Positions 38,562 to 46,733 are shown, counted from the first letter of the stretch. The stretch is DNA of 64,000 bases from Sphingobium cloacae (GCF_002355855.1 NZ_AP017655.1:868001-932000); one strand, 5' to 3'. The notes: generated from the letters alone by a model not told the origin. A program made the numbers and translations.

Positions 38562-38590
38562 CTTGAAACCCCGTTCCGCCGAACCATATC
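38562..38590 (+). promoter_or_regulatory. Sigma-32 (RpoH)-type heat-shock promoter of hsp20
   Basis: CTTGAAA (38562-38568), a 15-base spacer, and CCATATC (38584-38590) match the RpoH consensus CTTGAAA-N(13-17)-CCCCATnT closely. The start point would be near 38597, giving a leader of about 90 bases ahead of the hsp20 ATG, the length usual for leaders with RNA thermometers. Confidence 0.8.
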
Positions 38591-38598
38591 GCTGCTGT

Positions 38599-38683
38599 CC
38601 GGCCGCCATCAGGGGCCGGGCAATGTATCGCCGGATGCCATGTTCCGGGTCCGGCATGTTCATTTTGCTCTTTGGAGATGATG
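38599..38683 (+). promoter_or_regulatory. ROSE-like RNA thermometer in the hsp20 leader
   Basis: Three hairpins follow the predicted start: CCGGCC/GGCCGG (38599-38619), GCCGGA/TCCGGC (38630-38655), and the terminal one at 38661-38683. In the last, TTTTGCTC faces GGAGATG: C70-G75, T69-A76, C68-G77, an unpaired G67, T66-A78, a T65-T79 mismatch, then T64-G80 to C61-G83. The conserved UUGCU strand with a bulged G opposite the Shine-Dalgarno GGAG is the hallmark of ROSE elements, which melt on heating to allow translation. Confidence 0.75.
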
Positions 38684-38686
38684 ACA

Positions 38687-39151
38687 ATGCGTGGTTTCGA
38701 CCTTACCCCCTATCGCCGCTCGACCGTCGGCTTCGATCGTCTGTTCGACCTCATCGAAAACAATGCCCGGTTGCAGCAGGGCGACAATTATCCGCCCTTC
38801 AATATCGAACGCCTTTCGGAAGACCGCTATCGCGTGACGCTGGCCGTCGCGGGCTTCCGCTCCGACGAGCTGGAGATCACCGCGCAGCAGAACCTGCTTC
38901 AGGTGTCCGGCCGCAAGGAGGAAACGCAGGCGACCGACCGCGCCAAGTTCGTCCATGTCGGCATCGCCAACCGCAGCTTCGAGCGCCGCTTCGAACTCGC
39001 CGATTTCGTGCGGGTCGAAAAAGCGGACCTGGCGGACGGCCTGCTCATCATCGAACTGGTCCGCGAAATCCCCGAAGCCATGAAGCCCAAGAAGATCGCC
39101 ATCAACGGCGGTCAGCTCGTGGAAATCGGCAAGGATCGCGACGCCGCCTGA
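38687..39151 (+). CDS. Small heat-shock protein, Hsp20/IbpA family
   Basis: A 154 aa ATP-independent chaperone that holds unfolding proteins. MRGFDLTPYRRSTVGFDRLF begins the N-terminal arm. The alpha-crystallin domain runs from about residue 32 (NYPPFNIERL) through YRVTLAVAGFRSDELEI and ANRSFERRFELADFVRV to LLIIELVREIPE. The ATG at 38687 has GGAG nine bases upstream; an in-frame TTG at 38672 would place the start inside the thermometer hairpin and is rejected. A heat-shock promoter, ROSE-like leader and its own terminator make it a single-gene unit. Confidence 0.95.
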   Translation: MRGFDLTPYRRSTVGFDRLFDLIENNARLQQGDNYPPFNIERLSEDRYRVTLAVAGFRSDELEITAQQNLLQVSGRKEETQATDRAKFVHVGIANRSFERRFELADFVRVEKADLADGLLIIELVREIPEAMKPKKIAINGGQLVEIGKDRDAA

Positions 39152-39175
39152 TCGGCATCCGATACGCATCCACGG

Positions 39176-39205
39176 GGGCGCGGCCATATCGGCCGCGCCC
39201 TTTTT
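39176..39205 (+). terminator. Intrinsic terminator after hsp20
   Basis: GGGCGCGGCC (39176-39185) pairs with GGCCGCGCCC (39191-39200) over a 5-base loop and is followed by TTTTT. It ends the hsp20 message 25 bases after the stop codon. Confidence 0.92.
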
Positions 39206-39273
39206 CCTATGGGGAATGCGAGCGCTGGTGCCGGATGACGTTGATGGGTGGTTAGCGGACGGTTTGCTTTCCT

Positions 39274-39382
39274 CATTCCGTTCGCCCTGAGCGAAGTCGA
39301 AAGGCAAGGCCGACCGTAGGGAGGCTACTTCGCTCCGCTCAGTGAAGGGCCCTTCGACTTCACTCAGCCCGAACGGATGAAG
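39274..39382. repeat. REP-like inverted element A (GAGCGAAGTCGAA family)
   Basis: The left arm CATTCCGTTCGCCCTGAGCG continues into AAGTCGAA; the right arm is its imperfect complement, CCCTTCGACTTCACTCAGCC then CGAACGGATG. The core TGAGCGAAGTCGAA (39288-39301) recurs exactly at 49261. The element fills the gap between the hsp20 terminator and the convergent DEAD-box gene. No gene was seen there. Confidence 0.8.
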
Positions 39383-39440
39383 GAGTGTCCGCTCCTGGCC
39401 GGTAAGCCGTCGCAAGCAAGATTGCAGCTTTGCGGACTTC

Positions 39441-40814
39441 TTAACGCCCGCCGGTCCGCTGCACCGCGCCCTTGTGTGCGCCCACGCCGCTACGGCGACG
39501 GCGGAAAGGCTTTTTCGCGGGCGCGTCGCCATCGGGCCGATGGGCGCGATCCGGGGTACCGCGCTGCTGCTTCTGCTGGTCCTGATAGCGGCGCTGGCCT
39601 TCGGCGCGTTTCACCTGCTGGACGGGCGTCTGCGGCTTGCCCTTGCGCTGGGGCGCGGGCTTGGGAAGGTTGCGGACCGCTTCCATGAAATTGTCCGGCA
39701 GCGGCGCCACGTCCAGTTTCACCTTCGTGGTCCGCTCGATCGCCTTGAGATAGGGCCGCTCGTCATCCGCCACGAAGCTGATCGCGACACCTTCCGCCCC
39801 CGCGCGGGCCGTGCGGCCGATACGGTGCACATATTGTTCCGGCACATTGGGCATCTCGAAATTGATGACATGGCTGACGCCGGACACGTCGATGCCGCGC
39901 GCGGCGATGTCGGTCGCGACCAACAGCTTCACATGGCCATGACGGAAAGCCTGAAGCGCGGTCGTGCGCTGGGCCTGGCTCTTGTTGCCATGGATGGCGA
40001 CGGCCTCGATCCCCGCGCCTTCCAGAAAGCGCACGACACGATCCGCGCCATGCTTGGTGCGGGTGAAGATGAGAGCGCGATCGATCGGTTCGTTCCGGAT
40101 CGTCAGCGTCAGTAGCGCCTGCTTTTCCGCCTGGTTGACGAAGGTGGCCTGCTGGCGAACCCGCTCTGCCGTGGTGGATTGCGGCGCGACGCTGACCTTC
40201 ACCGGATCATGCAGGAACTGGGCGGCCAGCGCCTCGATCTCCCTGGGCATGGTGGCGGAGAAGAAGAGGTTCTGCCGTTCCGCGGGCAACAGCTTGGCGA
40301 TGCGGCGCAGCGGGTGGATGAAACCCATGTCCATCATCTGATCCGCTTCGTCGAGGACGAAGATTTCCGTATCCTTGATGGTGAAGGCGCGCTGGTCGAG
40401 CAGGTCGAGCAGGCGGCCCGGCGTCGCGACCACGATGTCGACGCCCCGGCTCAGCGCCTTGATCTGGCGGTTGATGGGAACGCCGCCGAAGACGACTTCC
40501 ACCGAAAGTTTCAGGAAACGGCCATAATCGCGGAAGCTCTGCGCGATCTGCGCGGCCAGCTCGCGGGTGGGCGACAGCACCAGCATCCGGCAGCCGTTGA
40601 GCGGCGTCTGCTTCGGATGGCGGGCGAAATGATCGAGGCTGGGCAGCGCGAAGGCCGCCGTCTTGCCCGTGCCGGTCTGCGCGATGCCGCACAGGTCGCG
40701 CCCTTCCAGCAGGACGGGGATCGCCTTTTGCTGGATCGGCGTCGGGGTCGCATAATTTTTGGCGGCCAGCGCCTTCAGAATCGGTTCGGCAAGGCCAAGG
40801 TCGGTGAATTGCAT
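39441..40814 (-). CDS. DEAD-box RNA helicase, RhlE-like
   Basis: A 457 aa RNA helicase used in ribosome assembly and RNA turnover. Q-motif region YATPTPIQQKAIP, Walker A AQTGTGKTAAF (Lys51), VLDEADQMMDMGF (the DEAD box), SATMPRE and the C-terminal HRIGRTARAG are all present. After about residue 370 comes a basic, Gln/Pro/Lys-rich disordered tail ending in GGR, probably for RNA binding. The start at 40814 (MQFTDLGLAEPILKAL) fits the family; upstream in-frame codons do not. It stands alone and converges on hsp20. Confidence 0.94.
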   Translation of the reverse strand: MQFTDLGLAEPILKALAAKNYATPTPIQQKAIPVLLEGRDLCGIAQTGTGKTAAFALPSLDHFARHPKQTPLNGCRMLVLSPTRELAAQIAQSFRDYGRFLKLSVEVVFGGVPINRQIKALSRGVDIVVATPGRLLDLLDQRAFTIKDTEIFVLDEADQMMDMGFIHPLRRIAKLLPAERQNLFFSATMPREIEALAAQFLHDPVKVSVAPQSTTAERVRQQATFVNQAEKQALLTLTIRNEPIDRALIFTRTKHGADRVVRFLEGAGIEAVAIHGNKSQAQRTTALQAFRHGHVKLLVATDIAARGIDVSGVSHVINFEMPNVPEQYVHRIGRTARAGAEGVAISFVADDERPYLKAIERTTKVKLDVAPLPDNFMEAVRNLPKPAPQRKGKPQTPVQQVKRAEGQRRYQDQQKQQRGTPDRAHRPDGDAPAKKPFRRRRSGVGAHKGAVQRTGGR

Positions 40815-41083
40815 GGGATGACTTCCATAATCAAAGCCCGCGCCTGCGCAGAATGCGGGCACGGGGCGGGTGGCGAAACGACCCGCGTGACAAGGGAAGC
40901 CTCAAGAAAAGACACGAAGCTGATCTGGCCTCATCTTCGTGCTTCATATGCACGCACGAAGACATTCACGCTGCCAGCCATCGGAACCATCGGTCCGTCA
41001 GCCGGGGCGCATATGGCGCAAATAACCGGAAAAAGCAAGCAGCCCTCGGAAATTACGGGGACTGCCGCCATCGCCATGGCCCG

Positions 41084-41554
41084 TCAGAGGGAAACTTCAG
41101 CGTGTTTTTCCTGCATTCCCTTGCGCGCATCGCCGCCGAACAATTTGTGGAAAAAGCCCGTCGCCGCGCTGTCGGCGCGCCAGATTTCCGCCGTGCCGAG
41201 GTCGAACCGCAACATCAGCAGGTTGGGATCGTCCCGCCCGCCCGGATACCAGGCGGCGACATCGTGCGACCAGTAACGGTCGATGATCGCCGGGTCGGTT
41301 TCCGGCATCAGCGTACCGTCGATGCAGGCGAACAGGTCATGATCCTTCGACACGAACTGGGCCATGGCCGGGCCGCCGGTGGCCAGTCGGTTGCCCTTGC
41401 TGGAATAGAACCAGAAACAGTGGTTGGCGTTGGCGTCCAGTTGCGCGGTCATCGGCATCGCATGGTCCTGCGTCCCTTGCAACGACACCATCACGAAAGG
41501 ACTATGCGACAATTCCTTCCAGAAACGGTCCCGGATTTCGGTTTCCGTGCTCAT
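41084..41554 (-). CDS. General stress protein 26-like (pyridoxamine phosphate oxidase fold)
   Basis: A 156 aa flavin-binding split-barrel protein of the COG3871 group. MVSLQGTQDHAMPMTAQLD and FWFYSSKGNRLATGGPAMAQ form the barrel. DGTLMPETDPAIIDRYWSHDVAAW is characteristic of the group. It probably binds FMN or FAD; the substrate is not known. Related proteins are induced in the general stress response, and an EcfG-like promoter pattern lies upstream. It diverges from nfuA. Confidence 0.88.
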   Translation of the reverse strand: MSTETEIRDRFWKELSHSPFVMVSLQGTQDHAMPMTAQLDANANHCFWFYSSKGNRLATGGPAMAQFVSKDHDLFACIDGTLMPETDPAIIDRYWSHDVAAWYPGGRDDPNLLMLRFDLGTAEIWRADSAATGFFHKLFGGDARKGMQEKHAEVSL

Positions 41555-41586
41555 GGGGCCTTCTCCTTTGCTGGTCTCCTGCCATC

Positions 41587-41611
41587 AATGTCCCCCCTAT
41601 CCGGAAGTTCC
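41587..41611 (-). promoter_or_regulatory. Possible EcfG-type promoter of the COG3871 gene
   Basis: On the minus strand GGAAC (41611-41607) is followed after 16 bases by CATT (41590-41587). The alphaproteobacterial general-stress sigma factor recognises GGAAC-N16/17-CGTT, so the downstream box has one mismatch. It ends 33 bases before the start codon. The same GGAAC-N16-CATT pattern precedes the DUF2945 gene. Confidence 0.4.
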
Positions 41612-41654
41612 GCCGGCGCTTGATCTTCCGCCATTCCGACGCCACATAGCGGGC

Positions 41655-42230
41655 ATGTTGATCGAGACCGAAGCGACGCCCAATCCGGCAACCGTCAAAT
41701 TCCTCCCCGGCCGTGCGGTCATGGGGAACGGCACGCGCGATTTCGCGAGCCCCGAAGAGGCCGAAGCCTCTCCGCTGGCCGAAGCATTGTTCGGGCTGGG
41801 CGATGTGACGGGGGTCTTCTTCGGGAGCGATTTCATTTCCGTCACCATCGCGCCCGGCGCGGAATGGAGCGATGCGAAGCCGGAAGTCCTTTCCATCCTG
41901 CTCGATCATTTTTCGGCGAACATGCCGCTTTTCGCGCCCGGCAGCGCGGCGGACATCACCGTCCCCGCGCAAGAGGAGGATTTTTCCGACGATCCCGAAG
42001 ACGCGGAAATCGTCGCCCAGATCCGTGAATTGATCGATACGCGGGTGCGTCCCGCGGTCGCCAATGACGGCGGCGACATCGTGTATCGCGGTTTCGACAA
42101 GGGCACCGTCTATCTGCGGATGCATGGCGCCTGCTCGGGCTGTCCGTCCTCGACCGCCACGCTCAAGAACGGCATCGAGCAGCTTTTGAAGCATTATGTG
42201 CCCGAGGTGACGGAAGTGCGCGCCGTCTGA
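41655..42230 (+). CDS. NifU-family iron-sulfur carrier (NfuA-like)
   Basis: A 191 aa Fe-S scaffold/carrier. The N-terminal Nfu_N domain (about residues 1-88, MLIETEATPNPATVKFLPG) and a C-terminal NifU domain with the cluster-binding CSGC (Cys160, Cys163) are joined by an acidic linker. DTRVRPAVANDGGDIVYRGF is the conserved approach to the cluster site. It delivers Fe-S clusters to client enzymes, for example MiaB encoded 3 kb away. The ATG at 41655 gives the family N-terminus. Confidence 0.94.
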   Translation: MLIETEATPNPATVKFLPGRAVMGNGTRDFASPEEAEASPLAEALFGLGDVTGVFFGSDFISVTIAPGAEWSDAKPEVLSILLDHFSANMPLFAPGSAADITVPAQEEDFSDDPEDAEIVAQIRELIDTRVRPAVANDGGDIVYRGFDKGTVYLRMHGACSGCPSSTATLKNGIEQLLKHYVPEVTEVRAV

Positions 42231-42312
42231 GCCATTGCGCCGACGCGAATATCGCGGCATCTGGCGAATCCGGCGACGCCGATGACCGGTAGCCGCCCAA
42301 GGGGAATTTTGC

Positions 42313-42957
42313 TTGCGACTGCTTGTCATCGACACCGCGACACAGGCGCTGTCCGTCGCGCTGCTGGATGACGGGGTCGTCGTGGGGCGTTTCCACGAAA
42401 TCGTGGGACGCGGCCATGCCGAGGCATTATTGCCGGTGATCGCCGCCCTGCCCGATGGAGGCCGCGCCGATACCATCGCCGTGGACGTAGGACCGGGCAG
42501 CTTCACCGGCGTCCGGATCGGGATCGCGGCGGCCAAGGCTCTCGGGTTGGCGTGGCATATCCCGGTCCATGGCTTCGATGCCCTGACGCTTATCGCCGCC
42601 AAGGCCGCGCAGACGCATGAAGAAGGCCCGCTCACCGTCACGCTGACCGGCGGGCATGGCGAACTTTTCTGGCAGAGTTTTGCGAGCGATGGCCTCACGC
42701 CTCTCACGCCGGCTGCCTCCACGCCCATCGCCGTGCTGGCGGAAGAGGCGAGCGCTACCATGTTTTACGGCCCCGGCGCGGATGCGCTGGTGACGGCGAA
42801 GGGATCGGGCACGGCCGTCACCCTTTATCCCGATGCGGCCGATTATCCCCTGATCGCCGCGCTGCCGCCGCTGCCCCCTACCCCCATCTATGGTCGCGAG
42901 GCCGATGCCCGCCCGATGGCCGGAGGCGCGCCCATGCTGGGGGACGCGACGCCATGA
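42313..42957 (+). CDS. tsaB: tRNA threonylcarbamoyladenosine biosynthesis protein TsaB
   Basis: TsaB pairs with TsaD and TsaE to add threonylcarbamoyl to A37 of tRNAs. The 214 aa product has the ASKHA-fold start RLLVIDTATQALSVALLD, GRGHAEALLPVI, and DVGPGSFTGVRIGIAAAKAL. The start codon is TTG at 42313 with AAGGGGA upstream. The next gene, rimI, overlaps its stop by 4 bases, the usual tsaB-rimI pairing. Confidence 0.94.
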   Translation: MRLLVIDTATQALSVALLDDGVVVGRFHEIVGRGHAEALLPVIAALPDGGRADTIAVDVGPGSFTGVRIGIAAAKALGLAWHIPVHGFDALTLIAAKAAQTHEEGPLTVTLTGGHGELFWQSFASDGLTPLTPAASTPIAVLAEEASATMFYGPGADALVTAKGSGTAVTLYPDAADYPLIAALPPLPPTPIYGREADARPMAGGAPMLGDATP

Positions 42958-43433
42958 TGCCCGACATCGTCCTCGACACCTATGAGGATGGGGAACGCAA
43001 CGCGCTGGCCGATGCGATGGAGATCATGGCCCGCGCTTTCGATCCCGCCTATGGCGAGGCGTGGACGCTGCCGCAGATGTCGGGCGTCATGCTGATGCCC
43101 GGAACCTGGCTTACCGTCGCCCGGCTGGACGCCACGCCGCTGGGCTTCGCGCTGGTCCGCTCGGTGCTGGACGAATGCGAATTGCTGCTGCTGGCCGTCG
43201 ATCCTGTCTGGAGGGGCCGGGGCATCGGCAACGCGCTGCTCGCGGGCAGCCTTTCCACCGCGCGCCGTAGGGGAATCACGTCCATGAACCTGGAAGTGCG
43301 CGCCAATAACAGCGCAATCAAACTGTACGAGAAATTCGGTTTCGAATATGTTCATCGCCGTCCCGCTTATTATCGCGGCAATGACGGTCAACTTCATGAT
43401 GCATTAAGCTTGCGGCTGGATATGATGATGTGA
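42954..43433 (+). CDS. rimI: GNAT acetyltransferase, RimI family
   Basis: RimI acetylates the N-terminal alanine of ribosomal protein S18. The 159 aa product has the acetyl-CoA site LLAVDPVWRGRGIGNALLAG, then VRANNSAIKLYEKFGFEYVHRR, the usual RimI B-motif. The start ATG lies in the tsaB stop. Substrate identity is inferred from tsaB linkage; other small proteins may be the target. Confidence 0.88.
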   Translation: MMPDIVLDTYEDGERNALADAMEIMARAFDPAYGEAWTLPQMSGVMLMPGTWLTVARLDATPLGFALVRSVLDECELLLLAVDPVWRGRGIGNALLAGSLSTARRRGITSMNLEVRANNSAIKLYEKFGFEYVHRRPAYYRGNDGQLHDALSLRLDMMM

Positions 43434-43545
43434 CCTGCCCCCTTGCCAGATTAGGTAGAAAAGGATAGCGGACAGCCGCCGCTCAACCATGGATATCCGG
43501 CGGGGCGGGTTGCATCTCATGAAAGCCTTTGCAGGAATTACGAAA

Positions 43546-43968
43546 ATGGAAAATGAATCCGCCCAGAATGAGCTATTGATTACTTTGACGTCGGATATCG
43601 TCGCGGCGCATGTTTCCAATAACAGCGTATCCGTGTCGGACGTCGCTTCGCTTATTCAGAACGTGCACGCCGCGCTGACCGGTTTGTCGGCTCCCGCTCC
43701 TGCCCCCGAAGCCAAGCCGGAACCTGCCGTTTCGGTGCGTTCTTCCATCAAGCCGGATTATATCATCTGCCTGGAGGACGGGAAGAAGCTCAAGATGCTC
43801 AAGCGCCATCTGATGACCCATTATCAGATGACACCCGAAGACTATCGCGCCAAATGGAGCCTCCCCGCCGATTATCCCATGGTGGCGCCCAACTATGCCG
43901 AACAGCGCCGTACGCTGGCGAAGAAGATCGGCCTGGGCACGAAGCGCCGCCGCACGCGCGGGAAATGA
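43546..43968 (+). CDS. MucR/Ros-family zinc-finger transcriptional regulator
   Basis: A 140 aa alphaproteobacterial global regulator. The start ATG at 43546 (MENESAQNELLITL) has AGGA 9 bases upstream and is preferred to the in-frame ATG at 43489. The N-terminal helices (about 1-48) are the oligomerisation part, then a Pro/Ala linker. The zinc finger reads Cys75-x2-Asp78-x9-His88-x3-His92, with aspartate in place of the second cysteine as in other MucR/Ros proteins. LKRHLMTHYQMTPEDYRAKW is the DNA-contact region. Such proteins bind AT-rich DNA and control surface and cell-cycle genes. Confidence 0.95.
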   Translation: MENESAQNELLITLTSDIVAAHVSNNSVSVSDVASLIQNVHAALTGLSAPAPAPEAKPEPAVSVRSSIKPDYIICLEDGKKLKMLKRHLMTHYQMTPEDYRAKWSLPADYPMVAPNYAEQRRTLAKKIGLGTKRRRTRGK

Positions 43969-43994
43969 TCGCATCCCGCTATCCAGACTGAAGA

Positions 43995-44019
43995 GGGGGT
44001 GCGGTCCGCGCCCCCTTTT
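43995..44019 (+). terminator. Intrinsic terminator after mucR
   Basis: GGGGGTGCG (43995-44003) pairs with CGCGCCCCC (44007-44015), one G-U pair included, over a 3-base loop and is followed by TTTT. It separates mucR from fur. Confidence 0.85.
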
Positions 44020-44078
44020 ACCTGACGCCAAAAGGCGTTAGGCTCCGACCTTCCTGTCCATTCAACCGGCGAACATAT

Positions 44079-44501
44079 ATGAACCGCAAGATCGACGTAG
44101 AGGCCCTTTGCCATGAAAAGGGCCTTCGCATCACCGAACAGCGCCGGGTGATCGCCCAGGTTCTCAGCGATGCGACAGACCATCCCGATGTCGAGGAACT
44201 GCACCGGCGCGCCGCTGCGATCGATTCGGGCATTTCCATCGCCACCGTCTACCGCACCGTCCGCCTGTTCGAGGAAGCCGGCATTCTGGACCGGCATGAT
44301 TTCGGCGACGGCCGCGCCCGTTATGAAGCGGCGCCCGAATCCCACCACGACCATCTGATCGACGTGGAGACGGGCAATGTGATCGAGTTCGTCGACCCGG
44401 AACTGGAACAGCTCCAGAAACAGATTGCCGAGAAGCTGGGCTTCCGCCTGGTCGATCACCGCATGGAACTTTACGGCGTGGCGATAGACCGCAAGAACTG
44501 A
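44079..44501 (+). CDS. fur: Fur-family metal-responsive repressor
   Basis: A 140 aa Fur protein. The N-terminal winged helix includes GLRITEQRRVIAQVL and SIATVYRTVRLFEEAGIL. The metal site SHHDHLIDVETGNVIEF and downstream acids follow. The C-terminal CxxC structural zinc pairs of many Fur proteins are absent, which is common in alphaproteobacterial Fur/Mur. It probably senses iron, though manganese (Mur role) cannot be ruled out from sequence. It has a terminator just upstream and so its own promoter. Confidence 0.92.
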   Translation: MNRKIDVEALCHEKGLRITEQRRVIAQVLSDATDHPDVEELHRRAAAIDSGISIATVYRTVRLFEEAGILDRHDFGDGRARYEAAPESHHDHLIDVETGNVIEFVDPELEQLQKQIAEKLGFRLVDHRMELYGVAIDRKN

Positions 44502-44504
44502 CAC

Positions 44505-45263
44505 TTGGGCCGGATACGCCGTTTCCTGCGCCTTTGCGCTCTGACGGCCAGCCTCTTCCTTTGCCTCATTCCCCATTTGCTCTGGCGCCTCTTGCGCCGG
44601 CCGTCGCCTTGGCCGCGCCGTTTCCTGGCGCTGGCCGCGCGATCCGTAGGCGCGCGGGTCGAGGTGACGGGAAAGCCCGTGTCCAGCGACCTGTTCCTGA
44701 TCGCCAACCATGTGAGCTGGGTCGACATATTGGCGCTGGGCGGCGCGACCGGCACCGCCTTCGTCGCGCATGACGGCATCGCCCGCTGGCCGGTGTTCGG
44801 CTGGCTGGCGGCGCAGAACAACACGCTGTTCGTCTCCCGCGAAAGGCGCGGCGGGCTGAACACCCAGATCGACGCGCTGCGGACGGCGATGGCGGGGCAT
44901 CAGCCGGTGGCGCTGTTCCCCGAAGGAACGACCGGCGATGGCCGCGCCCTCCTGACCTTCAAACCCACGCTGCTGGCGGTGTTGCTGCCCCCGCCCCGCA
45001 ATGTGATGATCCAGCCGGTGCATATCGACTATGGCCCGGCGGCGCCCGACATCGCCTGGCATGGCGACGAACCGGCGGGCAGCAACGTGAAGCGGCTGCT
45101 GGAGCGCCGGGGGCGGCTGGTCGTGACGCTGCGCTTCCTGGAGCCTTTCGACCCGTCGGGCTACGGCGACCGCAAGGCCATCGCGGCCATCGCGCGCGAC
45201 CATATCGCCGCGAGCATGACGGCTCACCTGCCGCCTTCCGCTCCGCGCGATGGCACTGTATAG
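44505..45263 (+). CDS. 1-acyl-sn-glycerol-3-phosphate acyltransferase (PlsC-like)
   Basis: A 252 aa membrane-bound acyltransferase with a hydrophobic N-terminal helix (about 8-30). The HX4D box is NHVSWVD (His69, Asp74), with FVSRERRGG and FPEGTTGDG downstream. It adds the second acyl chain to lysophosphatidic acid in phospholipid synthesis, or a related ornithine/lyso-lipid. The start is a TTG at 44505, only 3 bases after fur, without a strong ribosome site, so coupling to fur is likely. A basic GR-rich N-terminus follows the start. Confidence 0.88.
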   Translation: MGRIRRFLRLCALTASLFLCLIPHLLWRLLRRPSPWPRRFLALAARSVGARVEVTGKPVSSDLFLIANHVSWVDILALGGATGTAFVAHDGIARWPVFGWLAAQNNTLFVSRERRGGLNTQIDALRTAMAGHQPVALFPEGTTGDGRALLTFKPTLLAVLLPPPRNVMIQPVHIDYGPAAPDIAWHGDEPAGSNVKRLLERRGRLVVTLRFLEPFDPSGYGDRKAIAAIARDHIAASMTAHLPPSAPRDGTV

Positions 45264-45272
45264 CTGGATCGC

Positions 45273-46637
45273 ATGAATCGTAACGACACGCCCCCAAAAC
45301 CCGCCAGCAAGTCCCCGGCCACTTTCCACGTCAAATCCTTCGGCTGCCAGATGAACGTCTATGATGGCGAGCGCATGGCCGAGATGCTGGGCGAGCGCGG
45401 CATGACCCCCGCGGCGGACGGCGTGGAGGCGGACCTGGTCATCCTCAACACCTGCCACATCCGCGAAAAGGCGGTGGACAAGGTCTATTCCGACATCGGC
45501 CGCCTGCGCCGCGAGGACGGCTCGCGTCCGATGATCGCCGTCGCGGGCTGCGTCGCGCAGGCCGAGGGCGCAGAGATCAGCCGCCGCGCGAAGAGCGTCG
45601 ACATCGTCGTCGGCCCACAAGCCTATCACCGCCTGCCCGACCTGATCGACAAGGCCGGACGCGGCGAGGAGGCGGTAGACACCGACATGCCGCTCGCTTC
45701 GAAATTCGGCGCCCTGCCCGCCCGCACGAAGCAGGCGCGTCCCACCGCCTTCCTCACCATCATGGAAGGCTGCGACAAATTCTGCACCTATTGCGTCGTG
45801 CCCTATACGCGCGGCGCGGAAGTCAGCCGAAGCTGGTCGGCGATCCTCGACGAAGCAAAGGCGCTGGTCGATGGCGGCGCGCGGGAAATCACGCTGCTGG
45901 GCCAGAACGTCAACGCCTGGACCGGCGAGGACGACAAGGGCCGGATGCAGGGCATGGACGGCCTCGTCCGCGAACTGGCCAGGATTTCGGACCTCAAGCG
46001 CATCCGCTACACCACCAGCCATCCCAACGACATGAGCGACGGCCTGATCGCCGCCCATGGCGAGGTGGAAAAACTGATGCCCTTCCTCCATCTGCCGGTG
46101 CAGGCGGGCAATGACCGCATCTTGAAGGCCATGAACCGCAGCCATAGCGCGGAAAGCTATTTGCGGATCATCGAGCGGGTGCGGGACGCGCGGCCCGACA
46201 TCGCATTGTCGGGCGATTTCATTGTCGGTTTTCCCGGAGAGACGGATGCGGAGTTCGAAGACACTCTGAAGATCGTCGAGCAAGTGCGTTACGCACAATG
46301 CTATTCCTTCAAATACAGCCCCCGGCCGGGCACGCCTGCCGCCGATATGGACGGCCAGGTTCCCGCCGAGGTGATGGACGAGCGGCTGGCACGCCTCCAG
46401 GCGCTCCTCAACCGGCATCAGGTCGCGTTCAACGCCGCCACGGTGGGCCGTCGCACGGACATCCTTCTGGAACGCAAGGGCCGTCATCCCGGCCAGCTCA
46501 TCGGCAAGACGCCCTGGCTCCAGTCCGTTCACGTCACAGCGCCGGACCTTACCATCGGCGACATGGTGGAAGTCGACATTGTCAGCGCCGGCCCCAATAG
46601 TCTGGCCGGCGAACCCAGCAGGAGGAAAGCCGCTTGA
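45273..46637 (+). CDS. miaB: tRNA-2-methylthio-N6-dimethylallyladenosine synthase
   Basis: MiaB adds a methylthio group to i6A37 of tRNAs. The 454 aa enzyme holds two Fe-S clusters. The N-terminal domain uses Cys25, Cys61 and Cys93; the radical-SAM motif EGCDKFCTYCVVPYTRG uses Cys167, Cys171 and Cys174. A TRAM domain ends the protein (about 385-445). It heads a run miaB-phoH-ybeY-ybeX that is widely kept in proteobacteria. Confidence 0.97.
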   Translation: MNRNDTPPKPASKSPATFHVKSFGCQMNVYDGERMAEMLGERGMTPAADGVEADLVILNTCHIREKAVDKVYSDIGRLRREDGSRPMIAVAGCVAQAEGAEISRRAKSVDIVVGPQAYHRLPDLIDKAGRGEEAVDTDMPLASKFGALPARTKQARPTAFLTIMEGCDKFCTYCVVPYTRGAEVSRSWSAILDEAKALVDGGAREITLLGQNVNAWTGEDDKGRMQGMDGLVRELARISDLKRIRYTTSHPNDMSDGLIAAHGEVEKLMPFLHLPVQAGNDRILKAMNRSHSAESYLRIIERVRDARPDIALSGDFIVGFPGETDAEFEDTLKIVEQVRYAQCYSFKYSPRPGTPAADMDGQVPAEVMDERLARLQALLNRHQVAFNAATVGRRTDILLERKGRHPGQLIGKTPWLQSVHVTAPDLTIGDMVEVDIVSAGPNSLAGEPSRRKAA

Positions 46638-46733
46638 ACCAAAGCCTCGTCTGTCCCGCATCGGCGGGGAACCCTTCCCTTCACCCACGAGCCGTGAGAC
46701 CGGGATGGAAGACGAGCGAGGGAGGCTGCTGAC

